64,000 nucleotides of DNA from Plecoglossus altivelis (Eukaryota > Chordata > Actinopteri > Osmeriformes > Plecoglossidae): assembly GCA_036571765.1 (NCBI GenBank), contig BROE01000002.1:24091-88090 (forward strand), written 5' to 3'. Numbering within the stretch: the stretch's first letter is position 1; every line of letters starts with the position of its first letter. Shown here in pieces: positions 48,092-58,924 of the stretch. A model generated the notes under the pieces. It was not told the DNA's origin and searched no databases. It saw only the letters and a list, made by a program, of their open reading frames with translations. The position numbers and the translations under genes were made by a program.

Positions 48092-51000
48092 ATGCATGCC
48101 TTCGTGTGTGTTAGGACCTTACTGCTATAGGAGTGACTAAGCCAGGACATCGTAAGAAACTGACAGCTGAGATCAGCAAGCTGCCTTCCACAGAGTGGCT
48201 GCCAGAATACCGACCTGTAAGAACACACCTGTACCTAAAACACACACACCTGTACCTAAAACACACACACCTGTACCTAAAACACACACACCTGTACCTA
48301 AAACACACACACACACACACACGCACCTGTGTGGTTATATTCATAGTGTATAGGCATGATACTGTGTGGGAAAAACACTTTGCCTGAAATTCTGTGTGTG
48401 TATGTGTGTTTGTGTTCTTGCAGACCAGCCTGGCAGACTGGCTGTCTCTGATAGGTCTGCACCAGTACTACCAGGCTCTGGTCCAGAACGGCTATGAGAA
48501 CATGGACTTTGTCTCTGAGCTCAGCTGGGACGACCTCCAGGAGATCGGCATCACCAAGCTGGGTAACTATGACAACAGACATATACAATATCACCAAGCT
48601 GGGTAACTATGTCAACAGACATGTACAGCATCCCCAAGCTGGGTAATTATGACAACAGCCATGTACAGCGTCCTCAAGCTGGGTAACTATGACAACAGAC
48701 AGATACAGCATCCCCAAGTTTGGAAACCATGACTACAGATATACTGAATCTCTGACCTGGTTAAAAACGACAAACAGAAAGCTACGTAACCATGACTACT
48801 GGCACAGTGATTGATGTGGATTAGAGTTAACAGGATCAGGTTATCCTGACAAAGATAAACTGATGCTCTGTGCAACGATGACTACATTCACTCTGATGTT
48901 GCGTGTAGCCGTGACTACAACTGGACTGATGCTGTGTGTAACCATGACCACGGCTAGACTGATTCTGTGTGTCTCCTAGGTCACCAGAAGAAGCTGATGC
49001 TGGCAGTGAGGAGACTGAAGGACCTTCAGACTGGAGACTGGAGCGCTACCCCTCCTCCCACTAGACCCGCTCCCCTCGCCAGGCCCCGCCCAGACACCGC
49101 CTCCCCTTCTCACACTCCTCCTCAGACCCCCACCAAGACCCAGTCCTGCCCCAAAGCCAGGCCCCGCCCCTCCATGCAGGCATCTGATTCGTTGGTCCGT
49201 GATGGTGGAGTGTCCGTACCCTTGCTGAGCCTGCCCTCGGAGGAGGGGCACTGCCAAACTGGCTACTCCGTGGACGCTGGCGGCCTCTTGGCGCCTGACT
49301 CCGCCCCTCGATACGCCACAGTCGGCCGCAGCAGCTCCACCCAGAGCCCCGCTCCTAACGACGCCACCGTCAACCGCAGCCAATCATCTGTCACGCTGCG
49401 TCCACGACGTAAAGGCCGGCCCCCAACCCCGCCCAAGCGCTCCTGCTCCTCCATCTCGGGAGGCGACGGGGAGGGGGAGGGACTGCTGGCACTGCCAGCA
49501 TATCGAGAGAGGCGGGCAAGCGACTGCGGAGGTCTGGCAGGGCGCAGGGAGGGGGGAGCAGGGCTGCAGCGCTCGGAGGGTGCAGGTGGTAGTGTCAGAA
49601 GCCTGGCAGCCATGTTGGAAACATCCATGGGGAGTGGAGCCAAGACTCTGCCCAGGAACCTGGGGAGCCACAGTGCAACCTACCTGCAGGTGTGTGTTTA
49701 CCTGTGTGTGTCCAGCTACTGTGTGTGTGTGTGTCCAATCACGGTGTGTGTGTGTGTCCAGCTACTGTGTGTGTGTGTGTCCAATCACGGTGTGTGTTTA
49801 ACTGTGTGTCCAACTACTGTGTGTGTGTGTGTCCAAGTACTGTGTGTGTGTGTGTCCAAGTACTGTGTGTGTCCAGTCACGCTGTGCATGTGTGTGTCCA
49901 ATCATGCTGTGTGTGTGTGTGTGTGTGTCCAATCACGGCGTGTGTGTGTGTCTAATCATGGTGTGTGTGTGTCCAATCACGGTGTGTGTGTCCAACTACT
50001 GTGTGTGTGTGTCCAATCACGGTGTGTGTGCGTGTGCTGCAGGTGAGCCCAGCCCTACTACGGCGCCAGGCTGGGTCAGGTGGTCTGGGTTCTGATGAAG
50101 ACGATGTTCTGAACCGCCGCCGAACCATCAGTGGGCCATTGACTCCTGACCCCGCCCCCCAGGCCCTACCTGCACAGCAATCTGCCCAGCCCCGCCCTGA
50201 GCCCCGCCCACGCTCCACGGTTGTGACGCCAACAGCAGAGAGCATCACGGATGGCATGGCAACACTGCGTCGCAGGCCACGCCCCCTTGCCTGCGCCGAT
50301 GGAGAGACAGACACCATCCGGCGACGCCCACGAGGGTCTGACCAACCAGAGCCCGGCACGCCTCAAAGCAGCCAACCAGAGCCAGAGCAATCAGAGGGCA
50401 CCCATCAAAGCCCTGCCCTCCCACAGCAGAATGGGGGCGTGGTCATGAGGCGGCGGCCGCCTGCACATGCGTCCGATAGGCTGGAGCCAGCCAGGGAGAG
50501 CTGTGAGTGGATGGAGAGCAGAAAGGCATTGAGACCTACTGTCCCGTCCTCCACCCCCCCTCAGACAAGACAGGACCCCCCCACCCCCACGAGGACCGTC
50601 CCCCTGCCTGGCCCTGGCTCAGAGGCCCTGTCCAGCCCTGGTAGGAACACACACACTCATACACACACACTCATACACACACACACTCATACACACGCAT
50701 ACTGTCTTACACCCACATCATCACACAGACTCAGATTAGAAGTTTGTAATGCTTAGCATTTCTTCTTTTTTGACATTATGAATAACATTTTTTCTCCATC
50801 CTCCCCCTCCTCAGGGATTAAGAGAGTCCCTCCCCCCATCTCCCCTAAACCCGCCCCTCCCCCCACTGCCCCTAAACCAACCAAGGCAGCAGTTGCTTCA
50901 CTCACAGCCTCGCCCAAACCCTCCTCTCCCATTGCTGCTCCTTCGTCTCCCTCACTGTCTCCTAGTCTCTCCCATGCCTCCCCCTTCCCTGACCCTTCAT

Positions 51001-51746
51001 CCCCCTCACCTGCACACACACCCTCCACCCCTGCCTCCACCCCTGGCTCCACCCCTGGCTCCACACACCACCCAGTCAAACCCCCCCGCTCATCGATTGC
51101 TGGACTCTCCATAGACCTGGTGAACCTGAGGGAGGGGGAGGAGAAGGAGGAGAGGAGCAGGGAGGAGAAGGAGGAGAGAGAGGAGAGGGGTAGAGAAGAG
51201 AAGGAGAGGGAGGAGAGGGGGAGAGAGAAGAAGGAGAGGGAGGAGAGGGCTAGGGAGGAGAAGGAGGAGAGAGAAGAGAGGGGGAGGGAAGAGAAGGAGA
51301 GGGAGGAGAGGGGGAGAAAAGAGAAGGAGAGGGAGGAGAGGGGGAGAGAGGAGAAGGAGAGGGGGAGAAAGGAGAAGGAGGAGAGAGAGGAGAGGGGGAG
51401 AGAAGAGAAGGAGAGGAAGGAGAGGAGCAGAGAGGAAAAGGTACAGAGGAGAGGAGACGAAATGGAGACTGCAGCTTTTCAGGACATGCAACAGAGGATC
51501 CAGGATGATGGACACCGCGAGTGAGTACAGACACACTCACACACGCTGACACACACACACACACATGCAGACACACTCATATACATGCAGACACACACTC
51601 ACACAAACAGACACATTACAGACCCACTTCCTTCTGTTTGTAGTTCTCTGTCACAGGACCACGCAACGTTGCCAGCCAATATCCTGGATGACATCGGCAG
51701 CATGTTTGACGACCTGGCAGACCAACTGGATGCCATGCTGGACTAG
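31743..51746 (+). CDS. caskin1: CASKIN1, CASK-interacting synaptic scaffold
   Basis: Synaptic scaffold with ankyrin repeats, SH3, CASK-interacting region, two SAM domains and a proline-rich tail. It opens MGKDQELLQAVKTEDLLTAQ. Exons: 31743-31836, 38068-38119, 39494-39591, 40272-40417, 40672-40767, 41275-41390, 42168-42276, 42431-42539 (ankyrin), 42799-42893 (SH3 start, KDYCNNYDLTSLN), about 43499-43600 (SH3 end, GCIHDNRTGNDRVGYFPS), 46066-46158 (EDIWVLRKPLAG), 46248-46552, 46751-46832, 47031-47089, 47326-47433 and 48115-48216 (SAM1), 48424-48562 (SAM2, TSLADWLSLIGLHQYYQALV), 48980-49689, 50043-50640, 50815-51520, 51644-51746 (LDDIGSMFDDLADQLDAMLD, stop). All junctions are in phase except around the SH3 exon, where the central SH3 piece and donor were not found. 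The protein is about 1340 residues or more (human about 1430). Synteny supports caskin1 over caskin2. Confidence 0.9.
32560..33190. repeat. TG-rich array in caskin1 intron 1
   Basis: GTGTGTTTGAGGTGTGTGTGAGGTAT repeats. The preceding 31837-32560 is unique intron with (TG)n only at 32308-32335. Confidence 0.9.
33195..35815. repeat. 2.6-kb GGACAGGAGCAGGACTGCAGT minisatellite, caskin1 intron 1
   Basis: Roughly 130 units built from CAGGACTGCAGTGGACAGGA and CAGGACTACAGTGGACAGGA with GGACA or GGAGC spacers. The unit has no stop codon in any plus-strand frame, so three overlapping ORFs of 659-909 codons appear. They share the same simple composition and no start context, so I do not call a gene. Confidence 0.95.
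36040..38067. repeat. Pyrimidine, purine and CA arrays, caskin1 intron 1
   Basis: 36040-36480: CTCTCTAACGCTCCCTGTCT array. 36655-37250: GA/GGA-rich array. 37380-37445: GA-rich. 37632-38005: ACACACACTCATATACACACACTGGTCTATATTC array leading to exon 2. Confidence 0.9.
38335..39180. repeat. 26-bp GTTAGACAGAGAGAGTAACCACAGG array and TG repeat
   Basis: About 20 copies from 38335 to 38895 in caskin1 intron 2, followed by (TG)n with TACATGTGTG to 39180. 39600-39900 in the next intron is CCTCCTCTTC-rich. Confidence 0.9.
40790..41274. repeat. TGTCTGCCTGTC array and duplicated acceptor
   Basis: 40790-41190 is a TGTCTGCCTGTCACTGTGTG array. 41208-41274 holds two direct copies of TGTCGTCATGGTAACTCTGT plus GTTGTGTGTGCAG|GT; the second is the real acceptor of exon 41275-41390, the first a decoy 34 bases upstream. 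Confidence 0.9.
41395..41925. repeat. CTACCTGATTCAA / TAGTCTATCCCTGATTCAA array
   Basis: Short interspersed units of 12-20 bases fill the caskin1 intron after exon 41275-41390, then give way to TATATATGGTGTGTGTG repeat. Confidence 0.9.
42039..42085 (+). repeat. Partial duplicate of caskin1 ankyrin exon 7 with its acceptor
   Basis: Bases 42027-42085 repeat the acceptor (GGTGTGTTGCAG) and first 47 bases of the real exon at 42168. They encode LLIQAGIAINRQSDS against LLIQAGIDINRQSDS in the real copy. The duplicate stops at GACTCTG and runs into TG repeat. If spliced in through the GT after TCT it would add 46 bases and shift the frame, so it is best read as a decoy exon. Confidence 0.88.
42611..42629. 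other. Assembly gap (19 N) in caskin1 intron
   Basis: A run of 19 unknown bases lies between a GA-rich repeat and a TG-rich repeat. The true gap size is unknown. It lies in the intron before the first SH3 exon and no coding sequence is interrupted. Confidence 1.
43615..46065. repeat. Caskin1 intron after SH3: unique sequence and a CCAGACCAGTTACC array
   Basis: 43615-45200 is unique, AT-rich with an A12 tract at 44541; no exon recognised. 45210-45785 is a minisatellite of about 58 bases (CCAGACCAGTTACCATGACTACCAGACCAGTTACCCTGGCTACCACACTATCAGACTA condensed as CCAGACCAGTTACC blocks). Confidence 0.75.
46344..46493 (+). repeat. Coding minisatellite in caskin1 exon 12
   Basis: A 30-base unit repeats five times inside exon 46248-46552, giving a 10-residue repeat of the type SSQASNTPNP / SSHASNTSTP. 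It keeps the frame and lies in the Ser/Thr-rich linker after the SH3 and LRKP region. It is likely a disordered, length-variable, phosphorylatable linker. Confidence 0.9.
47195..47338 (+). repeat. Tandem copies of a caskin1 3' splice site
   Basis: TTTTGTGTTCTAGAAGGAGGCAGTTCTAGAGCTGAG-type units occur at about 47197, 47230 and 47270, just before the real acceptor TTTTGTGTTCTAG|AACGACGCAGTAGT at 47326. Two keep an intact TCTAG or TTTAG acceptor. The unit beyond the AG (KEAVLEL) looks like a diverged copy of the exon start (NDAVVAWL). Confidence 0.8.
48550..48735 (+). repeat. Tandem copies of caskin1 exon 17 end with 5' splice site
   Basis: ATCACCAAGCTGG|GTAACTATGACAACAGAC is the real exon end and donor at 48551-48580. 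It is repeated at about 48590, 48631 and 48673, with a worn copy at 48715, period about 41 bases. GGTAACTATG is intact in two decoy copies. Confidence 0.93.
49690..50042. repeat. GTCCAATCACGGTGTGTG array, caskin1 intron
   Basis: Alternating GTCCAACTACTGTGTG and GTCCAATCACGGTGTG units fill the whole short intron between exons 18 and 19. Only intron-side sequence repeats. Confidence 0.9.
51110..51445 (+). repeat. Coding purine minisatellite: Glu/Arg/Lys helix in caskin1 exon 20
   Basis: A GAG/AGG/AAG-rich array inside exon 50815-51520 encodes about 105 residues of alternating REEKEREERG-type sequence. It lies between the proline-rich region (DLVNLREGEE) and the conserved C-terminus. The i to i+4 pattern of E and R/K is typical of a single alpha-helix or charged coiled coil. 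I do not recall this segment in mammalian CASKIN1, so it is probably a lineage-specific expansion. Confidence 0.85.
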
Positions 51747-51959
51747 AGCACCATTCCCTGACCCTGTCCCTGACCCCGGCAGGCCTGCCTGGTGGTCTGT
51801 AACTGTGCTGGGGAACTACATCCTCCAACTGTATCTCTGTATGACCTGGAGGCCACGCACACACAACTACTGACCTCTAGAGCACAGCCAATCACAGCTC
51901 AGCTGTGAGGACTGGAAAGCACAAGTATCTTCTTCCTCATCTTCCTCCTTGAGAAGCCG

Positions 51960-51996
<37 letters not shown>

Positions 51997-54640
51997 CCCA
52001 GACACACACACGCCCCATATCTCTTTAGGGGACAGACAAACACACACACAATAAACCCAGACACACACACAGGACTTGCACAACGTGTGTGTTCTCCGTG
52101 CTCTGTGTAGTCTCCTGTTCCACTGTCAGTGTTGTTGTTGTTTGTTGTTGTTGTCATGGTAGCGTGGGTGTGTGCTGTGTCCCTAACCCTGAAGCTGGCT
52201 TATAAGGGCCAGTCTCTAGTGTGATTCAGTTAGATATGGTGATGATAGGTATGGTAATATTACTATCTAGACTGACTGCTGTTGATAACCCTATTATATA
52301 CATATGGTATATTACTAGATAGATTTATTTATGACTGGCTGACTGACTGGCTGGTTGACTGGCTGGTTGACTGGCTGGTTGACTGACTGGCTGGTTGACT
52401 GGCTGACTGACTGGCTGGCTGGCTGACTGACTGGCTGGTTGACTGGCTGACTGACTGGCTGGTTGACTGGCTGGCTGGTTGACTGGCTGGCTGGTTGACT
52501 GGCTGACTGACTGGTTGACTGACTGGCTGGTTGACTGACTGGCTGGCTGACTGACTGGCTGGTTGACTGGCTTACAGGAAAGAGATCCAGAAAGACCCAT
52601 GCAGCACAGTCCTCCTCACCTCCTCCTGCTCTTCTCACCTCCTCCTCTCCTCACATCCTCCTCCTCTTCTCACCTCCTCCTCTCCTCACATCCTCCCCAC
52701 CTCTTCTCCTCCTCTCCTCACCTCACCTCTGCTCCTCACCTCACATCCTCCTCTTCTCCTCACCTCTGCTCCTCCTCACCTCACCTCACCTCCTTCTCTC
52801 CTCACCTCTTCACATCTTCCTCCTCTTCTCACTCCTCCTCACCTCTTCCCCTCCTCTCCTCACCTCACATCCTCCTCCTCTTCTCACCTCTCCTCTTCCT
52901 CTCCTCCTTCTCTTCTCACCTCCTTCTCTCCCCTCCTTCTCTCCTCACCTCTCCACCTCCACCTCTCCTCACCTCTCCTCCTTCTCTTCTCACCTCCTTC
53001 TCTTCTCTCCTCACCTCCTCCTCACCTCTCCACCTCTCCTCACCTCCTCCATATCTCTGTGCCTTCAGTTTCTCCTATTTGAAGTGTGTGGTTCTTGTTT
53101 CTTGTTGTAGGGTTGATCCCATCATTTAAACTTCTGCTTCCCCAGGGACCTTTCATAGCTTCAAGTCTTTACAAGGCTTTCCACAGACACCATAGGTCCT
53201 TCGTAGACATAAGCCGTCATCCTTGATGCTCCATAGACCATTCGGTGACCCTCAGGTCTTCGTAGACCATTAAGACACTTTCATAGATCCCTCATAGGCC
53301 TCACATGGTACACATAGGCCCCTTTTATAAGGGGCCCCTTATAAAAGCGTATCCCTCATAGAACATTCATAGGCTTCATATTCCTTAAATGCCCTTTAGA
53401 GACCTACATAGACCTACATAGAGAACACCTAGCCTACAACAGACCTCTGTCTAAACCAGTGTCCTCATCAGTATCAGTAGTATTTCAGTAGCTATGGTGA
53501 CCATTCCTAAACCAGTTGGACTATTTAATTTAAAGTTCTTTAAAACAGATGTGTGGTACAGGTACAAAATATTGCATTGAAATCAAAAGTTAAACGTGAA
53601 TAATATCTGAGCCCAGGTTATGTTGAATGGGTTGTTTGAGTGAGTTGTTGAGTTGAACAGTTGTGACAAGAATAAATGTTTAAATTAAGAAGTTAAGACT
53701 GAATCCCTGTCTTTGACCAACCAAATGTATTATTAAAACGTCCCCCATCACATCAGGCTGAATATGTTATAGGCTGATTCAAGCTTACATTACAGGCTGA
53801 AAATATCATGAGATCACACCTGAGCAGGTTCAGTTGAACTGTAGGGTTCTGTCATGGAGGCCATTACAACACACAATACAGCATAGACAGTCAACATAAA
53901 AATACACAAATTAAAATACAAATCTTTTTTCAAAGATGGTTGATGTTCCAACAGAGGTATCTAGCTTTATGAAGTGAAATATATATCTACATATATATAT
54001 CTACATATATCTATATAGACGTTTCAATGGAAACTGTAATGTGGAAACAACAGTTTTACAAGCTTATAAAATAAACGCTTATAATACACATTTGCCAGAT
54101 TGAATCAACACACGAGAACATATTCTTCTACATTTGTAAGTAGAATGAAAGAAGGAACGGAGACAGATTTGAAACGCCAACAAGGGTTAAACGTTACGGC
54201 CACTCAGATTACTCGGTATTCCCAAATACTATCCGTTTGATTGTCACATCAGTCAATCAAGCCAGATACTCAAGCGAACAGGGACAGGCGACATTTGTGA
54301 TGGGCTAATATGGTGAGCGTGAATACTAAATCTGAAACATGCTAGCTAGTTTTAGGGTTAGCTATCTTTACCAGCTTTTGCTAGCTAAAATGCATGATTC
54401 CTACTAATATTAAAGATTTACTGGATGTCCATGTAAATACAAGGTATTTTTCAGGACGATATGATGTTGACAATAACTTGTAAATCTTCAACCCTGCCCC
54501 CCACATCACTTTCCCCAAGCAAAGTGGAAAGAAGTATCCTACAAATGTTAGCCTAGCCAAGCTACAAGCTGTAGTTCAGAACTGTAGTTGAACGTGACTG
54601 GCCAACAACACCGGAAATGCCGTCACTGAATAACTCTCCA
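51747..54640. other. Caskin1 3'UTR and flank with CTGGTTGACTGG and CCTCCTC arrays
   Basis: 51960-51990 is (CA)n; AATAAA near 52050 is an early poly(A) candidate. 52335-52575: GACTGGCTGGTT array. 52600-53050: TCCTCCTCTCCTCACC array. 53100-53700 is unique and ends with AATAAA near 53672. 53700-54640 is AT-rich unique sequence. Confidence 0.7.
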
Positions 54641-54788
54641 TAAAGTCATCCTCCTCTCGCCTAAACTGCCTTTCCACCGCCGAAGACGTGGACAAGACAT
54701 CGTTTATTAACACAACGTTAGCTATAGACGCTATGAAGTTTTTACAGCACCGCAGTCAACATATCAGCTTTAACAACAGTTGAACTGG
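54640..54788 (+). other. Possible non-coding first exon / promoter
   Basis: A GC-richer patch (CTTTCCACCGCCGAAGACGTGG) is followed by a good donor, TTGAACTG|GTAAGC, at about 54788. No long ORF is present. It could be a 5'UTR exon of gng13 or of an unseen transcript. Support is limited to the donor and base composition. Confidence 0.25.
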
Positions 54789-55384
54789 TAAGCAACTAGT
54801 TATTGGGTTCTCTTACCTTGGTAGATTTCTTGCTTTGTGGCGAGTTACAAGCTGGCAATCTACATCTTTGTTGCTTTATGCCTGTTATGAATGTGGTAGC
54901 TCGAGATTCTTGTGCTTAGCAGTCTCCTAGAACTGCTAGATTTAGCTGTCGAACGTTACAATATAAACCAGGGTTTACGGTAATTCTTATGTCCAGCGAG
55001 AGCAGGTTTGCTGTGTGATTATATAAGTTGTTTTCAATTCTGCGTCGTCGTAAAGGTAAGAATTGTTGGAATGGATGGCCGTGGGTGTTAATCGGCAGTT
55101 GGATAGGTTGCACGAACCGCCATATGCTGGGAACTTTGTAGTCAGGGTACGGTTGCATGTCTCAGTTTTTATAGTCAGCGTCAATCGGGTGGTGTCGGAC
55201 AAATAGTTTGGCGGCTCAATTCTATTACTTGCCACGTTCTTGAATCTGTCTGAATATGTTTTTGTGGCTATTTTAGTGAACACTGCCTATCATTTTTATC
55301 GGCCGTGGTGTGTGGCAATGAGGTGTAGCTGTTACGGTGCTGGAATTAAAACATTTATAATCGAATAATGTGTACGACAATGTG

Positions 55385-55868
55385 TTGAGCCAGTGATGAC
55401 AAAACAAAATAACTTTCTCTGGTCAGACTATCCTAACTATGGCAGAGCTGTTAAGGCTTCCTGATTCTGACTGTGTTCTGAGGCTCATCACTAAGTAGGA
55501 AACCCTCCTGTTAGGATGCTGGAAACATCTTTAACCAGCTCTCTCCCACAGTTGAAACTGATTGGTGGGGAAGACATCATGTGACTGAAGATATCCAGGA
55601 AGTTCAGGTACACCTACAGTCTTACATCTTACGTAAACTGTTAGAGCCAGTGATGACAAAACAAAATAACTTTTCTGACACCTACTATGAGAGCTGTTAA
55701 GCTCCTGATTCTGACTGTGTTCTGAGGCTCATCACTAAGTAGGAAACCCTCCTGTTAGGATGCTGGAAACATTTTTAACCAGCTCTCTCCCACAGTTGAA
55801 ACTGATTGGTGAGGAAGAGATCATGTGACTGAAGATATCCAGGAAGTTCAGGTACACCTACTGTCTAC
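55385..55868 (+). repeat. Direct tandem duplication of about 250 bp
   Basis: The block from AGCCAGTGATGACAAAACAAAATAAC (about 55390) to CCAGGAAGTTCAGGTACACC (about 55615) recurs at about 55646-55862 with a short deletion and a few substitutions. No ORF. 55870-57150 is otherwise unique, apart from the MITE at 56747. Confidence 0.9.
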
Positions 55869-56746
55869 CACTATGGAGGACTAAAGGGTCCAATAATGAC
55901 ATGACAAATGAGAATAACATAATTAACCTAATTGGGACGGTCAATTATTGAATAATTATACCAGACTTAAAAATGACATTATATTGCAATGTATAAATGA
56001 CATACAAAATGTGTATATATTCCATTTATAATTTAACAATTTAACACCATATAAAACACTTCATTCACTAATCAGAGGCTTCAGCCTACCCCATGACTTG
56101 AAGATTTAGCCCTTAGTATTTAGGGATACTGTGGATGTTGGATGAAGAGTGAGAATTTAGCTCATTCAAATGTTTAAGACCATTTTTGGACATGAACGTC
56201 AATCCACCCTTTTTAATGTATTACTGAAGGTAAGGGCTAACTACACTCACAGTCTAAAGTGGGTTTTGTTGACTAGTCTAGTTGAGTAAATGAGTGGGTT
56301 GGCTCAGTAAAATGCAGTCTAAACCCCTGACCTCCAGGAGAGGGTGATTCTGTTAAGGGTCTCTGGTGATGCTTGGTTAGTGGCCAGTTGGAGCATACAT
56401 AACTACTGTGGCTATGACATCATAAGTGGTATTTCCTCCTCAAAGTGAAAATCAAGTTACCTTTAAGTGTGTGAGCGAGACAGTTATGCAGATGTCTGTC
56501 ATTTAGATGTTTGGAGATGGGCTCTTCCAAGACAGTTATGCAGATGTCTAATTTAAATGTTCCAAGATAATTCCAGTTTATTTTTATTCCATGTTGCAGC
56601 TTTGAAGTACAGCTGAATAAAATGTTTCTCCAAAGATAATTATCTGTTGTCTGTTTGCTTAAGTGTCGTGTTCTAGTCTTAGAAACCCAGTAAACTGCTG
56701 CTATGTCAGCTTGTAGTACCAAGTCATGTTGAATCTATGCTGTAGA

Positions 56747-56815
56747 ACAGGGGTCTCCAATCCTGGTCCTCGAGGGCCGCTGTCCTGAAGGTTTTAGGAT
56801 TGGAGACCCCTGTTG
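56747..56815. mobile_element. Minimal hAT-type MITE (paired terminal repeats)
   Basis: CAGGGGTCTCCAATCCT and AGGATTGGAGACCCCTG form a perfect 17-base inverted repeat around a 32-base centre. The flanks CTGTAGAA and TTGTAGAA match at 7 of 8 bases, as expected of an 8-bp hAT target-site duplication. It is the same broad family as the longer copy at 18547. Confidence 0.8.
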
Positions 56816-57149
56816 TAGAACATACCTTAACTGCTGCGCAAACTCTGATAATGAGACGTTCAAAATCCATTTGTTGACCTTCAAAGAACATGTTTACTAT
56901 GTCATCTTATACTTGGCACACACCTGGACTATAACTGCAAATGTGCTCTAAAATGTATTTGTTATGAAACTAGCTTATTAAACAAGCCGCTTGTGTCTAT
57001 GGTTACCACTGAGTTGACGCCTTTCATTACAACTAGATGATTTGAATAAGAAATGTACAGCACCGGAAAAGATTTCCATACAGGTGCGCCCAGCCTCGAG
57101 CGGCCCCTTCCACTCGTCCAGCCCCGCCCCTCGTTTGGCTACCAAAGCA

Positions 57150-57373
57150 GCAAGAGCGCCCACTGACATCATGCGCATCTCTACCGGAGGAGCGCGAGGG
57201 AGTGCCAGAGACGCGGATTGATCTAGCGTGCTGGTGTCTGTTCATTTTGTAAGAGCTCCATCGTTCCCGGTTGTGCTCGAGCCCCCGACCCAAACTGACT
57301 GTACCCAGTAGTTTTGTGTGGCCTTCATTTTCTAACGGACGTGCGGACAAGACCAGACCTTTCCCTTTTAACG
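57150..57373 (+). promoter_or_regulatory. gng13: Candidate CpG promoter and 5'UTR exon of gng13
   Basis: A CG-containing stretch (GGAGGAGCGCGAGGGAGTGC, GAGACGCGGATTG) ends at a consensus donor TTTTAACG|GTAAGA (57373/57374), about 600 bases upstream of the gng13 start codon. The acceptor CACGTGCAG just before the gng13 ATG (57972) would complete a 5'UTR intron. Transcription is inferred. Confidence 0.45.
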
Positions 57374-57971
57374 GTAAGAGCCTCCCGCCGCTTCAGCGAC
57401 CTAGTATAGTTCGTTTGTCTGTGGCGTCTTGGGCTGTTGTGTTTGTGATATGAATGGACGAAGAGTTAATAATTGGTATGGTAACCGTTGTAAAAACCGG
57501 GCTCGGCTTTTGGTACCGACCAACATCCTCTTCGTTAAACAACTGACGCTTAGGTAACGGATAGTGCAGATGCTGAAGAGATAACGTCTGTGGCGTTGTT
57601 TAAAATCTAAACGTGAACTACTATTTAGCGACACGAGTACCAGCGAGACCAGAGAATCACGGATGTACAGGAGAAGCATAAGAGAATGTTGTCGGTAATC
57701 TATCGATTTAATGGACTGTATGATGGGCACGCGCGGCTCGTTATTGATGGTCGCCACTAAGCACGCGGATACTGATGTGTGACCTAAAAAAGGCACGCGA
57801 CCCAGTTAGGCCTGCAGGGAGAGAATTAGAGATGGAAAGTGGGAGGGGGATGGAGAGAAGCAGACGAGGTAAAGTAAACCCCAGATCTTACTGATGGTGC
57901 TGGAGGGTAGCTTTTACTGACACTCTTTACTGTGTGTGATGTAATAATGTGTGTTCACGTGCAGCAGCATC

Positions 57972-58536
57972 ATGGAGGAGCTGGATGTTCCTCAGATGAG
58001 GAGAGAGGTGGAGAGTCTGCAGTACCAGCTGTCTATCAGCAGAGAGAAATCTTCAATCACTGTCACTGAGTAAGTTTGTTACACTGTACCTGACATGCTA
58101 TATTTATAGCACTATTCCTTATGTTTATCATATTATATGTATAGCATTAGCACTATACCTGACATGCTATATTTATAGCACTATTCCTTATGTTTATCAT
58201 ATTATATGTATAGCATTAGCACTATACCTGACATATTTATAGCACTGAGCCTGGGTTTGTCTATGGCTGGGTGAGCTGGGTCAGGTTAATTCTCAGTCTG
58301 GGTTAACCTGAGCCAGGGTTAACCTGAGCCAGGGTTAACCTGAGCCAGGGTTAACCTGAGCCAGGGTTAACCTGAGTCTGGGTTAACCTGAGCCAGGGTA
58401 AGGGGTAACTGGGTCTGTGTGTATCTGTAGGCTGGTCAAGTGGATCGAGGGCTGCGTGTGTGACGATCCGTTCCTGAACCCTGAGCTGATGAGGGCCAAC
58501 CCCTGGGTGGAGAAGGGCAAGTGTGTGATCCTCTAG
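57972..58536 (+). CDS. gng13: G-protein gamma-13 subunit
   Basis: Two coding exons, 57972-58069 and 58431-58536, join in phase to 67 residues, the exact family length. The product begins MEELDVPQMRREVESLQYQL and contains the hallmark DDPFLNPELMRANPWVEKGK. It ends in the CaaX box CVIL, whose final Leu predicts geranylgeranylation and membrane anchoring. Gamma-13 pairs with a G-beta subunit in taste, olfactory and retinal ON-bipolar signalling. The neighbour chtf18, in tail-to-tail orientation, matches the human CHTF18-GNG13 arrangement. The single intron holds two kinds of short tandem repeat (see 58084-58405). An AATAAA signal lies at about 58853. Confidence 0.93.
58084..58405. repeat. Two short tandem repeats in the gng13 intron
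   Basis: 58084-58235: a 70-base block (ACCTGACATGCTATATTTATAGCACTATTCC...) repeated twice plus a part. 58300-58400: CTGAGCCAGGGTTAAC, 16-base unit, six copies. Confidence 0.9.
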
Positions 58537-58924
58537 GACACACACACACTCACACACTAAAACACACACACATTCTCAAACATACTCTAATATACACACT
58601 CTCAAACTCACACTAATATGCACACACTCTCTCAAACACACACAAACTAGACTCACACTGCTGTTGTACTGTTCTATTTATTTATTTACCCTTTTTGTTT
58701 AGATAACTGGCAGTGTGCATCTGTGTGAATGAGTAACCATCACATTGAGAGTGTATGTTGTGCATGTCCATCTCCTGGCAACAGTAGACATTCATATGGT
58801 AATAAATACCCCAACTGTAAATCACAAGAGGGATTTCTATTGGCTGAACTACAATAAAGATTCATCTGTGACCTGGTGTCGTGTTTCTATTGACCCTACT
58901 TGAATGTCCACCATCGTAGAGGGT

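Noticed and set aside
52563..53129. 188-codon Ser/Leu/Pro ORF
   Set aside because: Product of the TCCTCC-rich array in the caskin1 3' flank.
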